Part shown: positions 1-7,854 of the stretch, piece by piece
Numbering within the stretch: the stretch's first letter is position 1
Layout: every line of letters starts with the position of its first letter
DNA from: a bacterium
GTDB taxonomy: Bacteria > CG2-30-53-67 > CG2-30-70-394
Direction: 5' to 3'
NCBI GenBank assembly: GCA_024278555.1
Contig: JAJRSX010000015.1
Span: forward strand, 1 to 17,145
DNA: 17,145 bases
Program-made: the position numbers and the translations under genes
The notes under the pieces: model-generated
Seen by the model: only the letters and a program-made list of their open reading frames with translations
Told to the model about the DNA's origin: nothing
Databases searched by the model: none

Positions 1-1353
1 GAAGAAGGGGTCGAAGATGGAGCCGAGGACGCTGGCCGGGATGCCGCGCCCGGTATCGGCCACGTCGATCGCCACCTCACCGTCCACCACCCGGGTGGCC
101 ACCGTGAGGTGCGCCTCGCCGTCCGCGCCGGCCATCGCCTGCACCGCGTTGTTCACCAGGTTGAGGAGGACCTGCTGGATCTGGTGCATGTCGCCGTATA
201 GCGCCGGTAGGTTCGGGTCGAAGCTACGGTGCACCTGGACCCTTCCCTGGCGAAGGCGGTAACCCATGAGGTCGAGGACCGCGTCGATGGTGGTGTGCAG
301 GTCGAAGAAGTCCCGCCGTCCCTCCTCCTGGCGGACGAAGCCGAGGAGGTTGGAGACGATCTTTCCCGCCCGGTCCGCCTCGCTGTAGATGAAGCGCAGC
401 GACGACTCGATCTCCGGCGACAGCCCCTCCTGCGACAGGAGCATCTCGGCGTAGCCGGTGATGCCGGTGAGGGGGTTGTTCACATCGTGGGCGACGCCGG
501 AGACCATCAGGCCGATGGTGGAGAGCTTGTCTGCCTGGATGAGCTGCATCTCCAGCCGCTTGCGGCCGGTGGCGTCGTGGGCGAAGCCACGCGACAAGAG
601 AAAGCTGCCGTCGTCGTTGTGTACCGCCGAGGCGCGGATCTCCACGTCGAGGAGGCTACCGTCGCGGCGCACAAACTGGGTGGCGAGATCGCCGCGTCCG
701 GTCTCCCGGATCCGCCGCAGGTAGTCGGCGATCCGCTCCCCCTGGTCTGCCGGGCAGATCGAGGCGAGCGGCTGCTGGAGGAGCTCTTCGAGGGTATAGC
801 CGAGGATCTCGAGCTGGGTCCGGTTGACGGTGAGAAAGCACCCCTCCTCGTCGAGCTGGTGAACCATCTCCGGGGCGCCCTCGATGAGCTCGCGGTAGCG
901 CCGCTCCGAGGCCATCAGCTCCCCGGTGCGCGCCTCCACCAGCCGCTCCAGGTCGCGCCGGTACTGTTCGTTCTCACGGTAGAGGCGGTACCGCTCCACC
1001 GCCCGCTCGACCACCCGCAACAGGGTCTCCCGGCGGATCGGCTTGGAGACGTAGTCGTAGGCGCCGAGGCGCACCGCCTCCACCGCGGTGTCGAGGTTCG
1101 GCTCGCCGGTGATGGCGATCACCGGCACCTTCGATCCGCGCTCGTGCATGCAGCGCATCAGCTCGATGCCGCTACCGTCGGGGAGGATCATGTCGGTGAG
1201 GACCACGTCCCACTCCCGCGCCCCGCACTGCTCCGTGCCGCTGGAGAGGTCCGCGGCGGTGATCACCTCGTACCCCTCCCGGTCGAGGATCAACGACAGG
1301 GTCGTCCGGATCGACGCCTCGTCATCCACCAGCAGGATCCGCCCACGGCTCAT
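1..1353 (-). CDS. REC-PAS sensor histidine kinase, partial (C-terminus beyond window)
   Basis: Open from ATG at 1353 to the window edge (451 codons seen, no stop), so the C-terminal end of the kinase domain is missing. It is a cytoplasmic signalling protein with no membrane segment. Domains in order: an N-terminal receiver with D10/D11, phospho-acceptor D54 (LTDMILPDG) and K104 (SKP); a helical linker at about 125-150; a PAS domain at about 150-260; HisKA with H289 in AHDVNNPL; and HATPase_c with an N-box around N402, a G1 box DTGRGIP at 433-439 and the F-box FDPFF. The H-box has Asp where NtrB-like kinases usually have Glu. The start codon overlaps the stop of the upstream kinase (ATGA), which suggests translational coupling. 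Having both a receiver and a kinase in one protein suggests it could receive phosphate from the upstream kinase and modulate the divergent NtrC-type regulator (inference). The stimulus is unknown. Confidence 0.93.
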   Translation of the reverse strand, partial: MSRGRILLVDDEASIRTTLSLILDREGYEVITAADLSSGTEQCGAREWDVVLTDMILPDGSGIELMRCMHERGSKVPVIAITGEPNLDTAVEAVRLGAYDYVSKPIRRETLLRVVERAVERYRLYRENEQYRRDLERLVEARTGELMASERRYRELIEGAPEMVHQLDEEGCFLTVNRTQLEILGYTLEELLQQPLASICPADQGERIADYLRRIRETGRGDLATQFVRRDGSLLDVEIRASAVHNDDGSFLLSRGFAHDATGRKRLEMQLIQADKLSTIGLMVSGVAHDVNNPLTGITGYAEMLLSQEGLSPEIESSLRFIYSEADRAGKIVSNLLGFVRQEEGRRDFFDLHTTIDAVLDLMGYRLRQGRVQVHRSFDPNLPALYGDMHQIQQVLLNLVNNAVQAMAGADGEAHLTVATRVVDGEVAIDVADTGRGIPASVLGSIFDPFF

Positions 1354-3281
1354 TCGTCTACCCCCCAGCGCGGGATGAGGAGGCAGATCCGCGCGCCACC
1401 CTCCTCACCCTGCTCCGCAAAGATCCGCCCCCCCCACTCGCCCACGTCACGCCGCGCCTGGGTGAGGCCGAGGCCGAGGCCGCTGCGTCCCGAGCGACGG
1501 GTGAAGAAGGGGTCGAAGATGCGCGCCAGGTCCTCCTCGGCGACCCCGACGCCGCTGTCCTCCACCACCACCCGCACCTCACCGCCGTCGTCGGTCGCCA
1601 CCTCGCGCGCCGACAGACGGATCCAGCCGCGCCCCTCCCCGCCGCGCCGCCGCGCCTCGGCCACCGCCCAGCGGGCGTTGGAAAAGAGGGCAACGAGGAC
1701 CTGCTGGAGCTGGTGGGGCACCGCACGCACGGTTGCCACCCCCTCCGGAATGTCGACCACCAGGTCGATCTGTTCGCGGCCGAGGCTGTGGCGCACCAGG
1801 GCGCAGGCCGCCTCCACCGCCGAGGGGAGTACCGTTGCCGCGGGCGGTTGCGGATCGCGCCGGCCGAGGGAGCGCAGGTGGCGCAGGAGCGCCGCGATCC
1901 GCTCCCCCTCCTCGATAATCACCCCCATCCACTCCGCCACCGGCGACTCCTCGGGGAGCTCCTCGCGTGCCAGATCGGCGTAGTTGATGATCCCCATCAG
2001 GGGATTGTTGATCTCGTGCGCCATGCCGGTGGCCAGCTCGCCCACCGAGGCGAGACGCGCCGACTCCTCGGTGGCGGCGCGCATCTTCTCCCGCTCGCGC
2101 TCGGAGGCGATCCACTCACTGATGTCACGCGCCACCACCAAAGCCCCCCCCTCGGAACCGCGAGCGGCAAAGGGGAGGACGGTAATCAGACACGGCACCG
2201 CGCGGGCGCCGAGGGAGAGGCGCAGGTCGTGACGCTCACCCGCGCCGGCGGCGTCGACCGCCGCCGCGATCCGCTCGCCCGCCTCGCCCTCGAAGAGCGC
2301 CGCCACCGACTCGCCGACACCGTCTTGGCCCAACAGGTCGCGCGCCGGGGTGTTGCACTCCTCCACCCGGCCGTCGCTCCCCACCAGCCACAGGGGATCG
2401 GGGAGGACCGCGAGGAGCCGCTGGTGGTGGTCCTGCGCCAGGCGCAGGCGGTCGAAGTGGCGCGCCCCCTGGAGGCCGCCGGAGAGAAACCGGGCGAGCA
2501 GCCGCACGCACTCCACCAGGGCCGCGCCGCCCTCCCCGGCCGGCACCGCACACACCCCCCCGAGGACCCGCTGCCGGTAGGTGATCGGTGCGAAGACGAT
2601 CTCCTCCGGTGCCCCGTCGGGGAAGAGGGGATCGGCCACCAGCGAGTCGGCAACGAAGCGCCCCGCCTCGCCACCGAGGGCGATCCGGCCGCACACCCCG
2701 GCGTCCCCCTCCACCCGCCTCCCCTCCAGTTGGTTGGCGCGGTCCCCCGCCGCCGCCGCCACCACCGCGCCGGTGCCGTCGCGATCGAGGACCGGGATAA
2801 AGGCGGTGGCCACCTCCAGCCCTGCCACGAGCTGCTCGGCGGCACGCACCAGCAGGCGCGAGGGGTCGAGCTCGCGGGAGAGCTCCTCCACCACCCCCTG
2901 GGCAAATCGGATCGGAGTGTCGTCCTCCACCCCCTCCTCCTGCAGACAGACGAGCCAGCCGGCGCCGAGGCCGAGACCGCCGATCCCGCCGTCCGCCCGC
3001 GCCTGCAGGCGGGAGCCACGCCACTCCCCCTCCGGGGTATTGACCCGACAGGTGACCGCCGGCCGCGCCCCCTCCTCCGTGGCCGCGCCGAGGATGGAGG
3101 CCACCGCGGCGCGCTCATCAGGGTGGATGAGCTCCGCCAGCATCCCCCCCTCACCCCCTACCCGCGACCGCCACGCCTCGTTGCACTCGGCGACCCGCCC
3201 CCCCTGCTCGACCCAGGCGGCGGCCACCGGGAGCGAGTCGAGGGAGTATCCCGAGTGCGTTGCGGCAGAGGAATCGGCCAT
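1350..3281 (-). CDS. PAS-GAF-PAS sensor histidine kinase
   Basis: A 643-residue soluble NtrB/FleS-like kinase with no hydrophobic membrane helix. From the chosen start it shows a PAS domain (about 12-110), a GAF-like domain (about 130-290), a second PAS (about 295-395), HisKA with H422 in AHEINNPL, and HATPase_c with N-box FSNARWAV, G1 DSGVGV, F-box FDPFF and G2 GLGLGL. All catalytic motifs are intact. The stop overlaps the start of the REC-PAS kinase as ATGA. ATG 3281 (MADSSAATH) is preferred because the first PAS starts soon after it. A GTG at 3338 would add 19 residues and sits in a hairpin. Neither start has a good ribosome-binding site. Divergent to the sigma-54 activator and next to flagellar genes, it is a candidate FleS/FlrB-type flagellar checkpoint kinase. 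That role is inferred from context. Confidence 0.9.
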   Translation of the reverse strand: MADSSAATHSGYSLDSLPVAAAWVEQGGRVAECNEAWRSRVGGEGGMLAELIHPDERAAVASILGAATEEGARPAVTCRVNTPEGEWRGSRLQARADGGIGGLGLGAGWLVCLQEEGVEDDTPIRFAQGVVEELSRELDPSRLLVRAAEQLVAGLEVATAFIPVLDRDGTGAVVAAAAGDRANQLEGRRVEGDAGVCGRIALGGEAGRFVADSLVADPLFPDGAPEEIVFAPITYRQRVLGGVCAVPAGEGGAALVECVRLLARFLSGGLQGARHFDRLRLAQDHHQRLLAVLPDPLWLVGSDGRVEECNTPARDLLGQDGVGESVAALFEGEAGERIAAAVDAAGAGERHDLRLSLGARAVPCLITVLPFAARGSEGGALVVARDISEWIASEREREKMRAATEESARLASVGELATGMAHEINNPLMGIINYADLAREELPEESPVAEWMGVIIEEGERIAALLRHLRSLGRRDPQPPAATVLPSAVEAACALVRHSLGREQIDLVVDIPEGVATVRAVPHQLQQVLVALFSNARWAVAEARRRGGEGRGWIRLSAREVATDDGGEVRVVVEDSGVGVAEEDLARIFDPFFTRRSGRSGLGLGLTQARRDVGEWGGRIFAEQGEEGGARICLLIPRWGVDE

Positions 3282-3337
3282 GGAGACGAGAGGCGCAGCG
3301 TGGTCCGCACGAAGCGAGGATATCGTTGAGGCTATCA

Positions 3338-3406
3338 CGCCGCAGGCGGCGCGAGTACAAGGGGGAGGGGGGTAGGGAGGTAGGGATGGTCAGCCCTTCG
3401 GGCTGA
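3338..3406. repeat. G-rich tract flanked by two small hairpins
   Basis: In the divergent spacer, CGCCGC-AG-GCGGCG (3338-3351) is followed by a purine G-rich tract (3359-3389, runs of three to six G) and a 7-bp stem TCAGCCC-TTC-GGGCTGA (3390-3406). The G-rich tract resembles the G-rich arms of the intergenic elements further along the window, but the C-rich partner arm is absent here. It lies upstream of the kinase pair when read on the minus strand. No function can be assigned; it could be a degenerate copy of that element. Confidence 0.5.
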
Positions 3407-3425
3407 GGAAGATGACGATGAGGGA

Positions 3426-3506
3426 GGGTCAGACTTGCAAGTTTGCAACATTGGGCCTCGCTGTTGGCCATCAACGGGCAAACTTGCAAGTTTGCAAGCC
3501 TGACCC
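3426..3506. repeat. Palindromic REP/MITE-like element
   Basis: Inverted ends GGGTCAG (3426-3432) and CTGACCC (3500-3506) enclose two direct copies of ACTTGCAAGTTTGCAA (3433-3448 and 3482-3497). The second copy lies within the 16-bp perfect palindrome CAAACTTGCAAGTTTG (3479-3494). The centre has the small inverted repeat GTTG-GCCAT-CAAC (3463-3475). The TG-rich composition differs from the GC-rich neighbours. This structure resembles short palindromic elements mobilised by REP-associated transposases, but no transposase is in the window. An operator pair for a dimeric regulator between divergent genes is the alternative. Confidence 0.6.
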
Positions 3507-3518
3507 CAATGCTACTGT

Positions 3519-3548
3519 TTGACCCCTTCATCGAGCCCTGGTTACGCT
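3519..3548 (+). promoter_or_regulatory. Possible sigma-70-type promoter for the NtrC-like regulator
   Basis: TTGACC (3519-3524) matches the -35 consensus at five of six positions. With 18 bp spacing it is followed by TACGCT (3543-3548), a weak -10 match. This would place the start of transcription near 3555, just ahead of the ribosome-binding site at 3562. No -24/-12 motif was found in this spacer, so housekeeping transcription of the activator gene is plausible. The -10 match is poor. Confidence 0.3.
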
Positions 3549-3572
3549 TCGTCAATCGCGCAGGAGGAGTCT

Positions 3573-4973
3573 ATGGCCACGGCCCACATTCTGGTGGCCG
3601 ACGACGAGCTCGCCCCCCGAAGCATCCTCGAGAACCTCCTCACCCGTGAGGGGTATGAGGTGGTGGCGGTGGAGGATGGGGAGGCGGCGCTCGCGCAGCT
3701 CAATGAGCACCACTTCGACCTCCTGATCACCGACCTGCAGATGCCCAAGGTCGACGGTCTGGAGCTCCTGCGCGAGGTGCAGCGGGCCGGCGGAGCCACC
3801 CTGTGCATGGTGCTCACCGGCCACGCAAGTATCGAGAGCGCCATCGAGGCGATGCGCAGCGGCGCCTTCGACTACCTCACCAAGCCGTTCAAGGGCGACG
3901 GCCTGCGCCTGCAGGTCCAGCGCGCCCTCGAATACGGCAGGCTGCAGAGCGAGAACCGCAACCTCCGCCGCCAGGTGCGCGACAAGTACAAGTTCACCAA
4001 CCTGGTGGGCGACTCCCCGCAGATGCAGCGGATCTATCGGATCATCGGCAAGGTGGCCGACTCCGACGCCGCCGTCCTCATCGAGGGGGAGAGCGGCACC
4101 GGCAAAGAGCTCCTCGCCCGCGCCATCCACTTCAACAGCGGCCGCGCCCACCGCCCCCTGGTGCCGATCAACTGTGGCGCCATCCCCAAGGACCTCCTGG
4201 AGAGCGAGCTCTTCGGCCACGTGAAGGGCGCCTTCACCGGCGCCACCACCTCCCGTCCCGGCCGCTTCGAGCTCGCCGACGGCGGCACGCTGTTTCTCGA
4301 CGAGATCGGCGAGATGAGCCCCGACCTGCAGGTGAAGATCCTCCGCGTCCTCCAGGAGCAGGAGTTCGAACGGGTCGGCGGCACCAAGACCCAGAAGGTC
4401 GACGTGCGGGTCGTCGCGGCCACCAACAAGGAGCTGGAGAAGGAGGTCGAGGCGGGGAACTTCCGCGAGGACCTCTACTACCGCCTCAACGTCATCCCGA
4501 TCACCGTGCCGCCGCTGCGTGACCGCACCGGCGACATCCCCCTCCTCATCCACCACTTCCTCGCCCTGCAAAACGAGCGGCGCGCCACCGACTACAGCCT
4601 CACCGAAGAGGCGGTGGAGCTCCTCTGCGGCTACCCCTACCCGGGCAACGTGCGGGAGCTGGAGAACCTGATCGAGCGGCTGGTGGTCCTCGCCGACGGG
4701 CCGGTGATCGGCATCGATGACCTGCCGCAGAAGCTCCGTAGAACCCCGCCACACGCTGGGGGGATCCCCGTCACCATCCCCCCTGACGGGCTGGTGCTGA
4801 AGGAGGTCCTGGAGGAGCTCGAGCACCACATCATCGACCAGGCCCTGGAGCGGTCGGCTGGGGTGAAGAGCAAGGCGGCAAAGCTCCTCGGGCTCAACCG
4901 CACCACCCTGGTGGAGAAGCTGCGCAAACGGGGGATGCTCGACGAAACCCCGACGACCCCGTCAGCCGGGTGA
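3573..4973 (+). CDS. NtrC/FlrC-type sigma-54-dependent response regulator
   Basis: A 466-residue activator of sigma-54 RNA polymerase, of normal length for the NtrC family. The receiver has D10/D11, phospho-site D54 (LITDLQMPK), T82 and K104. The AAA+ domain has Walker A GESGTGKE (172-179), the sigma-54-contacting loop GAFTGA (219-224), Walker B LFLDE (240-244), a conserved arginine region [11 protein letters not shown] and GNVREL (358-363). A Fis-type helix-turn-helix lies at about 433-454. ATG 3573 is chosen over the in-frame ATG 3519 because AGGAGG at 3562-3567 sits 5 nt before it and the receiver begins right there. Its position between two kinase genes and two sigma-54 promoters supports a FlrC/FleR-like role in activating flagellar genes. 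That assignment is inferred from context; the family call itself is firm. Confidence 0.95.
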   Translation: MATAHILVADDELAPRSILENLLTREGYEVVAVEDGEAALAQLNEHHFDLLITDLQMPKVDGLELLREVQRAGGATLCMVLTGHASIESAIEAMRSGAFDYLTKPFKGDGLRLQVQRALEYGRLQSENRNLRRQVRDKYKFTNLVGDSPQMQRIYRIIGKVADSDAAVLIEGESGTGKELLARAIHFNSGRAHRPLVPINCGAIPKDLLESELFGHVKGAFTGATTSRPGRFELADGGTLFLDEIGEMSPDLQVKILRVLQEQEFERVGGTKTQKVDVRVVAATNKELEKEVEAGNFREDLYYRLNVIPITVPPLRDRTGDIPLLIHHFLALQNERRATDYSLTEEAVELLCGYPYPGNVRELENLIERLVVLADGPVIGIDDLPQKLRRTPPHAGGIPVTIPPDGLVLKEVLEELEHHIIDQALERSAGVKSKAAKLLGLNRTTLVEKLRKRGMLDETPTTPSAG

Positions 4974-4989
4974 CGGGATAGGCCGCCGG

Positions 4990-5056
4990 CCGAACGGGCA
5001 GGCCTCGGTTCGGCAGCGGGCAACCCGTAATCCGGCAGGTAGTTACCTCCTGCCGG
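4990..5056. promoter_or_regulatory. Candidate enhancer dyads upstream of the sigma-54 promoter
   Basis: Two inverted repeats lie between the regulator gene and the -24/-12 promoter. CCGAAC-N12-GTTCGG spans 4990-5013. CCGGCAGG-N9-CCTGCCGG spans 5032-5056 and has an inner GGTA-GT-TACC. They lie about 20-85 bp upstream of the promoter, close to the range where NtrC-family activators bind dyads. The second could instead be a transcription terminator stem, but no T-run follows it. Binding by the adjacent regulator is inference. Confidence 0.4.
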
Positions 5057-5072
5057 GGGGAATGGAGGTGGG

Positions 5073-5087
5073 TGGCACGTCGCTTGC
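5073..5087 (+). promoter_or_regulatory. Sigma-54 (-24/-12) promoter of the TPR gene
   Basis: TGGCAC-GTCGC-TTGC matches the sigma-54 consensus TGGCAC-N5-TTGC exactly, with the invariant GG (5074-5075) and GC (5086-5087) 10 bp apart. The expected transcription start is about 5099, only about 9 nt before the ATG at 5108. The gene immediately upstream encodes a sigma-54 activator. Confidence 0.88.
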
Positions 5088-5107
5088 GTGAGCGGGGGCG
5101 AGCGACC

Positions 5108-7255
5108 ATGCGCACCCTCCTCTTCCTTACCCTCCTCTTCTCCCTCTTCCTCCCGAGGGTGTCCGCCGCCGTGGCGACCACGGCCGCGACCGACACGCCG
5201 AGCGCCTCCCTGTGGGCGGCGGTGAACGACCGCTTCGCCGAGGCCACCGACGCCACCGTGCGCGCCGCCCTCCCCGACCCCCTGCCGCCGCCACCGCTGC
5301 TCCTCCCGGACAAGCTCCCCGCACCGGCCGCCGAGCGCTGGGCGGAGGCGCCGCAGTCGAGCCAGAAGCGGCTCCAGGACGGACTCCTGCGTGCCCAGGA
5401 GCGCGACTACGGCGCCGCCATCGAGGCGTTCACCGCCATCCTCAACCAAGACGCCCGCACCCCCCTCGCCGCCGAGGCCGCCTACCAGCGCGCCGCGGCA
5501 GAGGTGGCACGGGTCACCACCCTCACCCCGGAGCGGCCACAGCCGGCGATCGACGCCATCGTCCTCGCGGTGGCGCTCCACCCGGACCACCCGGCCGCCC
5601 CCCTGGCCCTCTTCACCCTTGCCCACCTCTACGACCAGATCGGCGACACCGCCGCCGCCCTCGCCTACCTGCGCCGCGCCGCCGCCGACTTCTCCCACCA
5701 TCGCCTCACACCGCGCATCCGCTACCAGGAGCTGCGCCTCCTGGAGCGCAAGGGGGCGTGGCTCGACGCCTTTCGCCTCGCCGAGGAGATCTCCGCCGCC
5801 TACCCGGACCAGTGGGTAAAAACCCTCGCCCGCCTGGTCTACCTCGACCACGCGATCGCCACCGGCGACACCGCCAAGATGGTGACCGACTACCAGCTCC
5901 TGCAGGAAGAGGGGCTCGACTGGACCCGCCTCACCCGCTACCGCTACGACCTCTTCCGCGCCGCCCTGACACAGGGCAACGACGACCTCGCCCGTCCGCT
6001 GCTGACCTCCCTGCGCCAGGATCTCAGCGGCGAGGCGGCCGCGGCGCTGCTCATTGCCTGGGGCGACACACACCTCATCCGTGGCGACCGGCACACCGCC
6101 CTCGCCGCCTACGGCAAGGTAGAGATCGAGCACGGCCGCACCGCCATGGCCGACCTCGCCCGCCTGCGCACCATCCAGCTCCGCTACCCGACCACCCCGC
6201 GGCTCGGCCGCCTGCGCCTCACCGCCCCCCTGCGCGCCCTCACCCACCAGAAGCGGAGGCCACGCCTCCGGAGCCTCGCCAACAACGTCTGGCTCGGCCT
6301 CCTGGTCGACAGCAAACGGTGGAAGATGGCCCTAAGCCGCCTCGACCGCCGTCCCCTCGCCGAGCCCGACCTGCGCCAGCAGAGTTGGTACGAGCCCCTC
6401 TACGGCGACCTCTTCTCCCGCGTCTGGAACGGCCGCCTCACCGACCGCCCCACCGACCTCCTGGAGCTCTTCCGTACCTTCACCCGCCAACAGCACGACG
6501 TCGACACCCTCACCCCGGCGATGGTCCGACAGGTGGCGGAGGTCCTCGCGGACCAGGGCTATCTCGAAGGGGCGGCGACCCTCATGGCCCACGTCACCAG
6601 GAGGCCCGACGCCGACACCGAAAGCCACCTGCGCCGGGTCGAGCTCCTCATCGCCGCCGCCGACCCGGCCGCGCGCCGCCAGTGGGAGCGCCTCGTCGCC
6701 CAGGGCGACCCGGCCACCCTCGCCCCCCCCCTGCGCCTGCGCCTCGCCGCCGCCGGCTTCGCCCTCGGTGAGGTCGAACAGTCGGCCCCCTGGGCCGCCT
6801 CCGCCCTGGCCGACGCCCCCGACCTCGCCACTGCCCAGCCGGTTGCGGCCTACCGCCTCGCCACCCACCACCTGGCCGTGGGTCGCGCGACCGATGCGGA
6901 ACCCCTCCTTCGCGCCGTCGCCGAGGCCCCGGGTGCAGTCGGCGTCTGGCGCGCCGCCACCGCCCTCGCCGAGACCCTCTTTCGCCTCGACCGCGAGGCC
7001 GAGGCGGCGGAGCTGCTACGCCACGTCCTGGAAAACGCTCCGTCGAAGGAGGAGGCGGCGTGGGCCCGCACCGCCATCGCCCTCGCCAACGAGAGCCCGT
7101 CCACCCCTGTCGACGGCGCCCCGCCGTACTGGGCCAACGCCACCGCCACCATCGACCGCTACCTCTCTTGGGCACAGACCGAGGCGCGCCCCCTCGCCGC
7201 CTTCCGCGGCGAGCTGACCGCCGTCGGGATCCCTGCGCCGCCGAGCCGACCGTAG
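5108..7255 (+). CDS. Secreted TPR-like repeat protein of the flagellar locus
   Basis: A 715-residue protein with an N-terminal signal peptide (MRTLLFLTLLF core, likely cleavage after VSA at residue 20), then a proline-rich stretch (about 57-73) and a long alpha-helical repeat region. Repeats of TPR style are visible, e.g. DGLLRAQERDYGAAIEAFTA, TLAHLYDQIGDTAAALAYL and AETLFRLDREAEAAELL. No other domain is recognised. The start is ATG 5108; a GTG at 5072 in frame lies inside the sigma-54 promoter. TPR proteins scaffold protein assemblies. A periplasmic one expressed from a sigma-54 promoter just before flgB suggests a structural or assembly role in the flagellar motor, comparable in type (not shown homologous) to the periplasmic TPR protein PflA of Campylobacter. 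Whether it is secreted by Sec and stays periplasmic is inferred. I cannot assign a gene name. Confidence 0.85.
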   Translation: MRTLLFLTLLFSLFLPRVSAAVATTAATDTPSASLWAAVNDRFAEATDATVRAALPDPLPPPPLLLPDKLPAPAAERWAEAPQSSQKRLQDGLLRAQERDYGAAIEAFTAILNQDARTPLAAEAAYQRAAAEVARVTTLTPERPQPAIDAIVLAVALHPDHPAAPLALFTLAHLYDQIGDTAAALAYLRRAAADFSHHRLTPRIRYQELRLLERKGAWLDAFRLAEEISAAYPDQWVKTLARLVYLDHAIATGDTAKMVTDYQLLQEEGLDWTRLTRYRYDLFRAALTQGNDDLARPLLTSLRQDLSGEAAAALLIAWGDTHLIRGDRHTALAAYGKVEIEHGRTAMADLARLRTIQLRYPTTPRLGRLRLTAPLRALTHQKRRPRLRSLANNVWLGLLVDSKRWKMALSRLDRRPLAEPDLRQQSWYEPLYGDLFSRVWNGRLTDRPTDLLELFRTFTRQQHDVDTLTPAMVRQVAEVLADQGYLEGAATLMAHVTRRPDADTESHLRRVELLIAAADPAARRQWERLVAQGDPATLAPPLRLRLAAAGFALGEVEQSAPWAASALADAPDLATAQPVAAYRLATHHLAVGRATDAEPLLRAVAEAPGAVGVWRAATALAETLFRLDREAEAAELLRHVLENAPSKEEAAWARTAIALANESPSTPVDGAPPYWANATATIDRYLSWAQTEARPLAAFRGELTAVGIPAPPSRP

Positions 7256-7412
7256 GGTGAGGCGGCCTGGCAGGGGAGCTCACCGCCGGAGCCAAGAGAC
7301 AAACGGTCCGCGTCAGAAAGATGTCACCCGGAAAACGACGATGCAATGCGTAACCCATTGCCGTTCCACGCCATGAACGACCATCCGGCCGATCCGGCGC
7401 GGCGCATCCGTG

Positions 7413-7427
7413 TGGCATCGCGATTGC
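7413..7427 (+). promoter_or_regulatory. Sigma-54 (-24/-12) promoter of the flagellar operon
   Basis: TGGCAT-CGCGA-TTGC, followed by T, fits the consensus TGGCAY-N5-TTGC, with invariant GG at 7414-7415 and GC at 7426-7427. Predicted transcription start is about 7439, some 10 nt ahead of flgB ATG 7449. Upstream, the inverted repeat CAATG-N7-CATTG (7344-7360) lies about 55 bp away and could be an activator site, though it does not resemble the dyads ahead of the TPR gene. Confidence 0.87.
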
Positions 7428-7448
7428 TAAGAACCCCGTGAGAAGACC

Positions 7449-7853
7449 ATGGACATCTCTCACCTCCTCCTCCCCAGGGCCGACACCTACCAGCGCGCCC
7501 TCACCGTGCGCGCGGCGCGCCAGTCGCTCATCTCGCGCAACCTGGCCAACGCCGCCACCCCCGGCTACCGGGCCGTGGACCTCCCCTTTGAGGCGGCGAT
7601 GAACGCCGCCACCGAGACGGGCACCCCGCCGATGGCGACCACCGACGCCCACCACATTGCACCCGCTGCCGCCCCCGCCGCCCCGGTGGAGCTGGTGGAG
7701 GTCGGTTCCCACCCGGGGCTCGACGGCAACACCGTGGACATGGAGGAGGAGGCCGGGCGGATGGCGGCGAACTCCCTGATGTACGACGCCACCGCCCAGC
7801 TCACCACCGCCTACTTCTCCCACCTGCTCCACGCCATCCGGGAGGGCCGCTGA
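7449..7853 (+). CDS. flgB: Flagellar basal-body proximal rod protein FlgB
   Basis: A 134-residue rod subunit, typical length for FlgB. The family signature NLANAATPGYRA (31-42) is present near the N-terminus, and the C-terminal helix (MEEEAGRMAANSLMYDATAQLTTAYFSHLLHAIREG) has the pattern used for axial coiled-coil packing. FlgB is exported by the flagellar type III system and builds the proximal rod on the MS ring in the periplasm. The middle (residues 50-80) is Ala/Pro/Thr-rich. GAGAAG a few bases before ATG 7449 is a modest ribosome-binding site. It is the first gene behind the sigma-54 promoter; flgC begins 1 nt after its stop. Confidence 0.97.
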   Translation: MDISHLLLPRADTYQRALTVRAARQSLISRNLANAATPGYRAVDLPFEAAMNAATETGTPPMATTDAHHIAPAAAPAAPVELVEVGSHPGLDGNTVDMEEEAGRMAANSLMYDATAQLTTAYFSHLLHAIREGR

Positions 7854-7854
7854 G

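Noticed and set aside
229-3329. Long plus-strand open frames (up to 584 codons) opposite the two kinases
   Set aside because: They have no recognisable domains and low-complexity Arg/Pro/Gly-rich translation. They lie antisense to genes with complete kinase motifs, and high GC content makes stop codons rare.
3282-3338. GTG at 3338 as start of the PAS-GAF-PAS kinase
   Set aside because: It has no ribosome-binding site and sits in a hairpin. ATG 3281 lies just before the first PAS domain. The longer form remains possible.
5032-5056. Rho-independent terminator after the regulator gene
   Set aside because: The stem CCGGCAGG/CCTGCCGG is present but no T-run follows; G-rich sequence follows instead.
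5072-5107. GTG at 5072 as start of the TPR protein
   Set aside because: It lies inside the -24 element of the sigma-54 promoter and would bury the signal peptide behind an Arg-rich extension.
7256-7284. Terminator after the TPR gene (GGTGAG ... CTCACC)
   Set aside because: Only six pairs with a 17-nt loop and no T-run, so it is not convincing.
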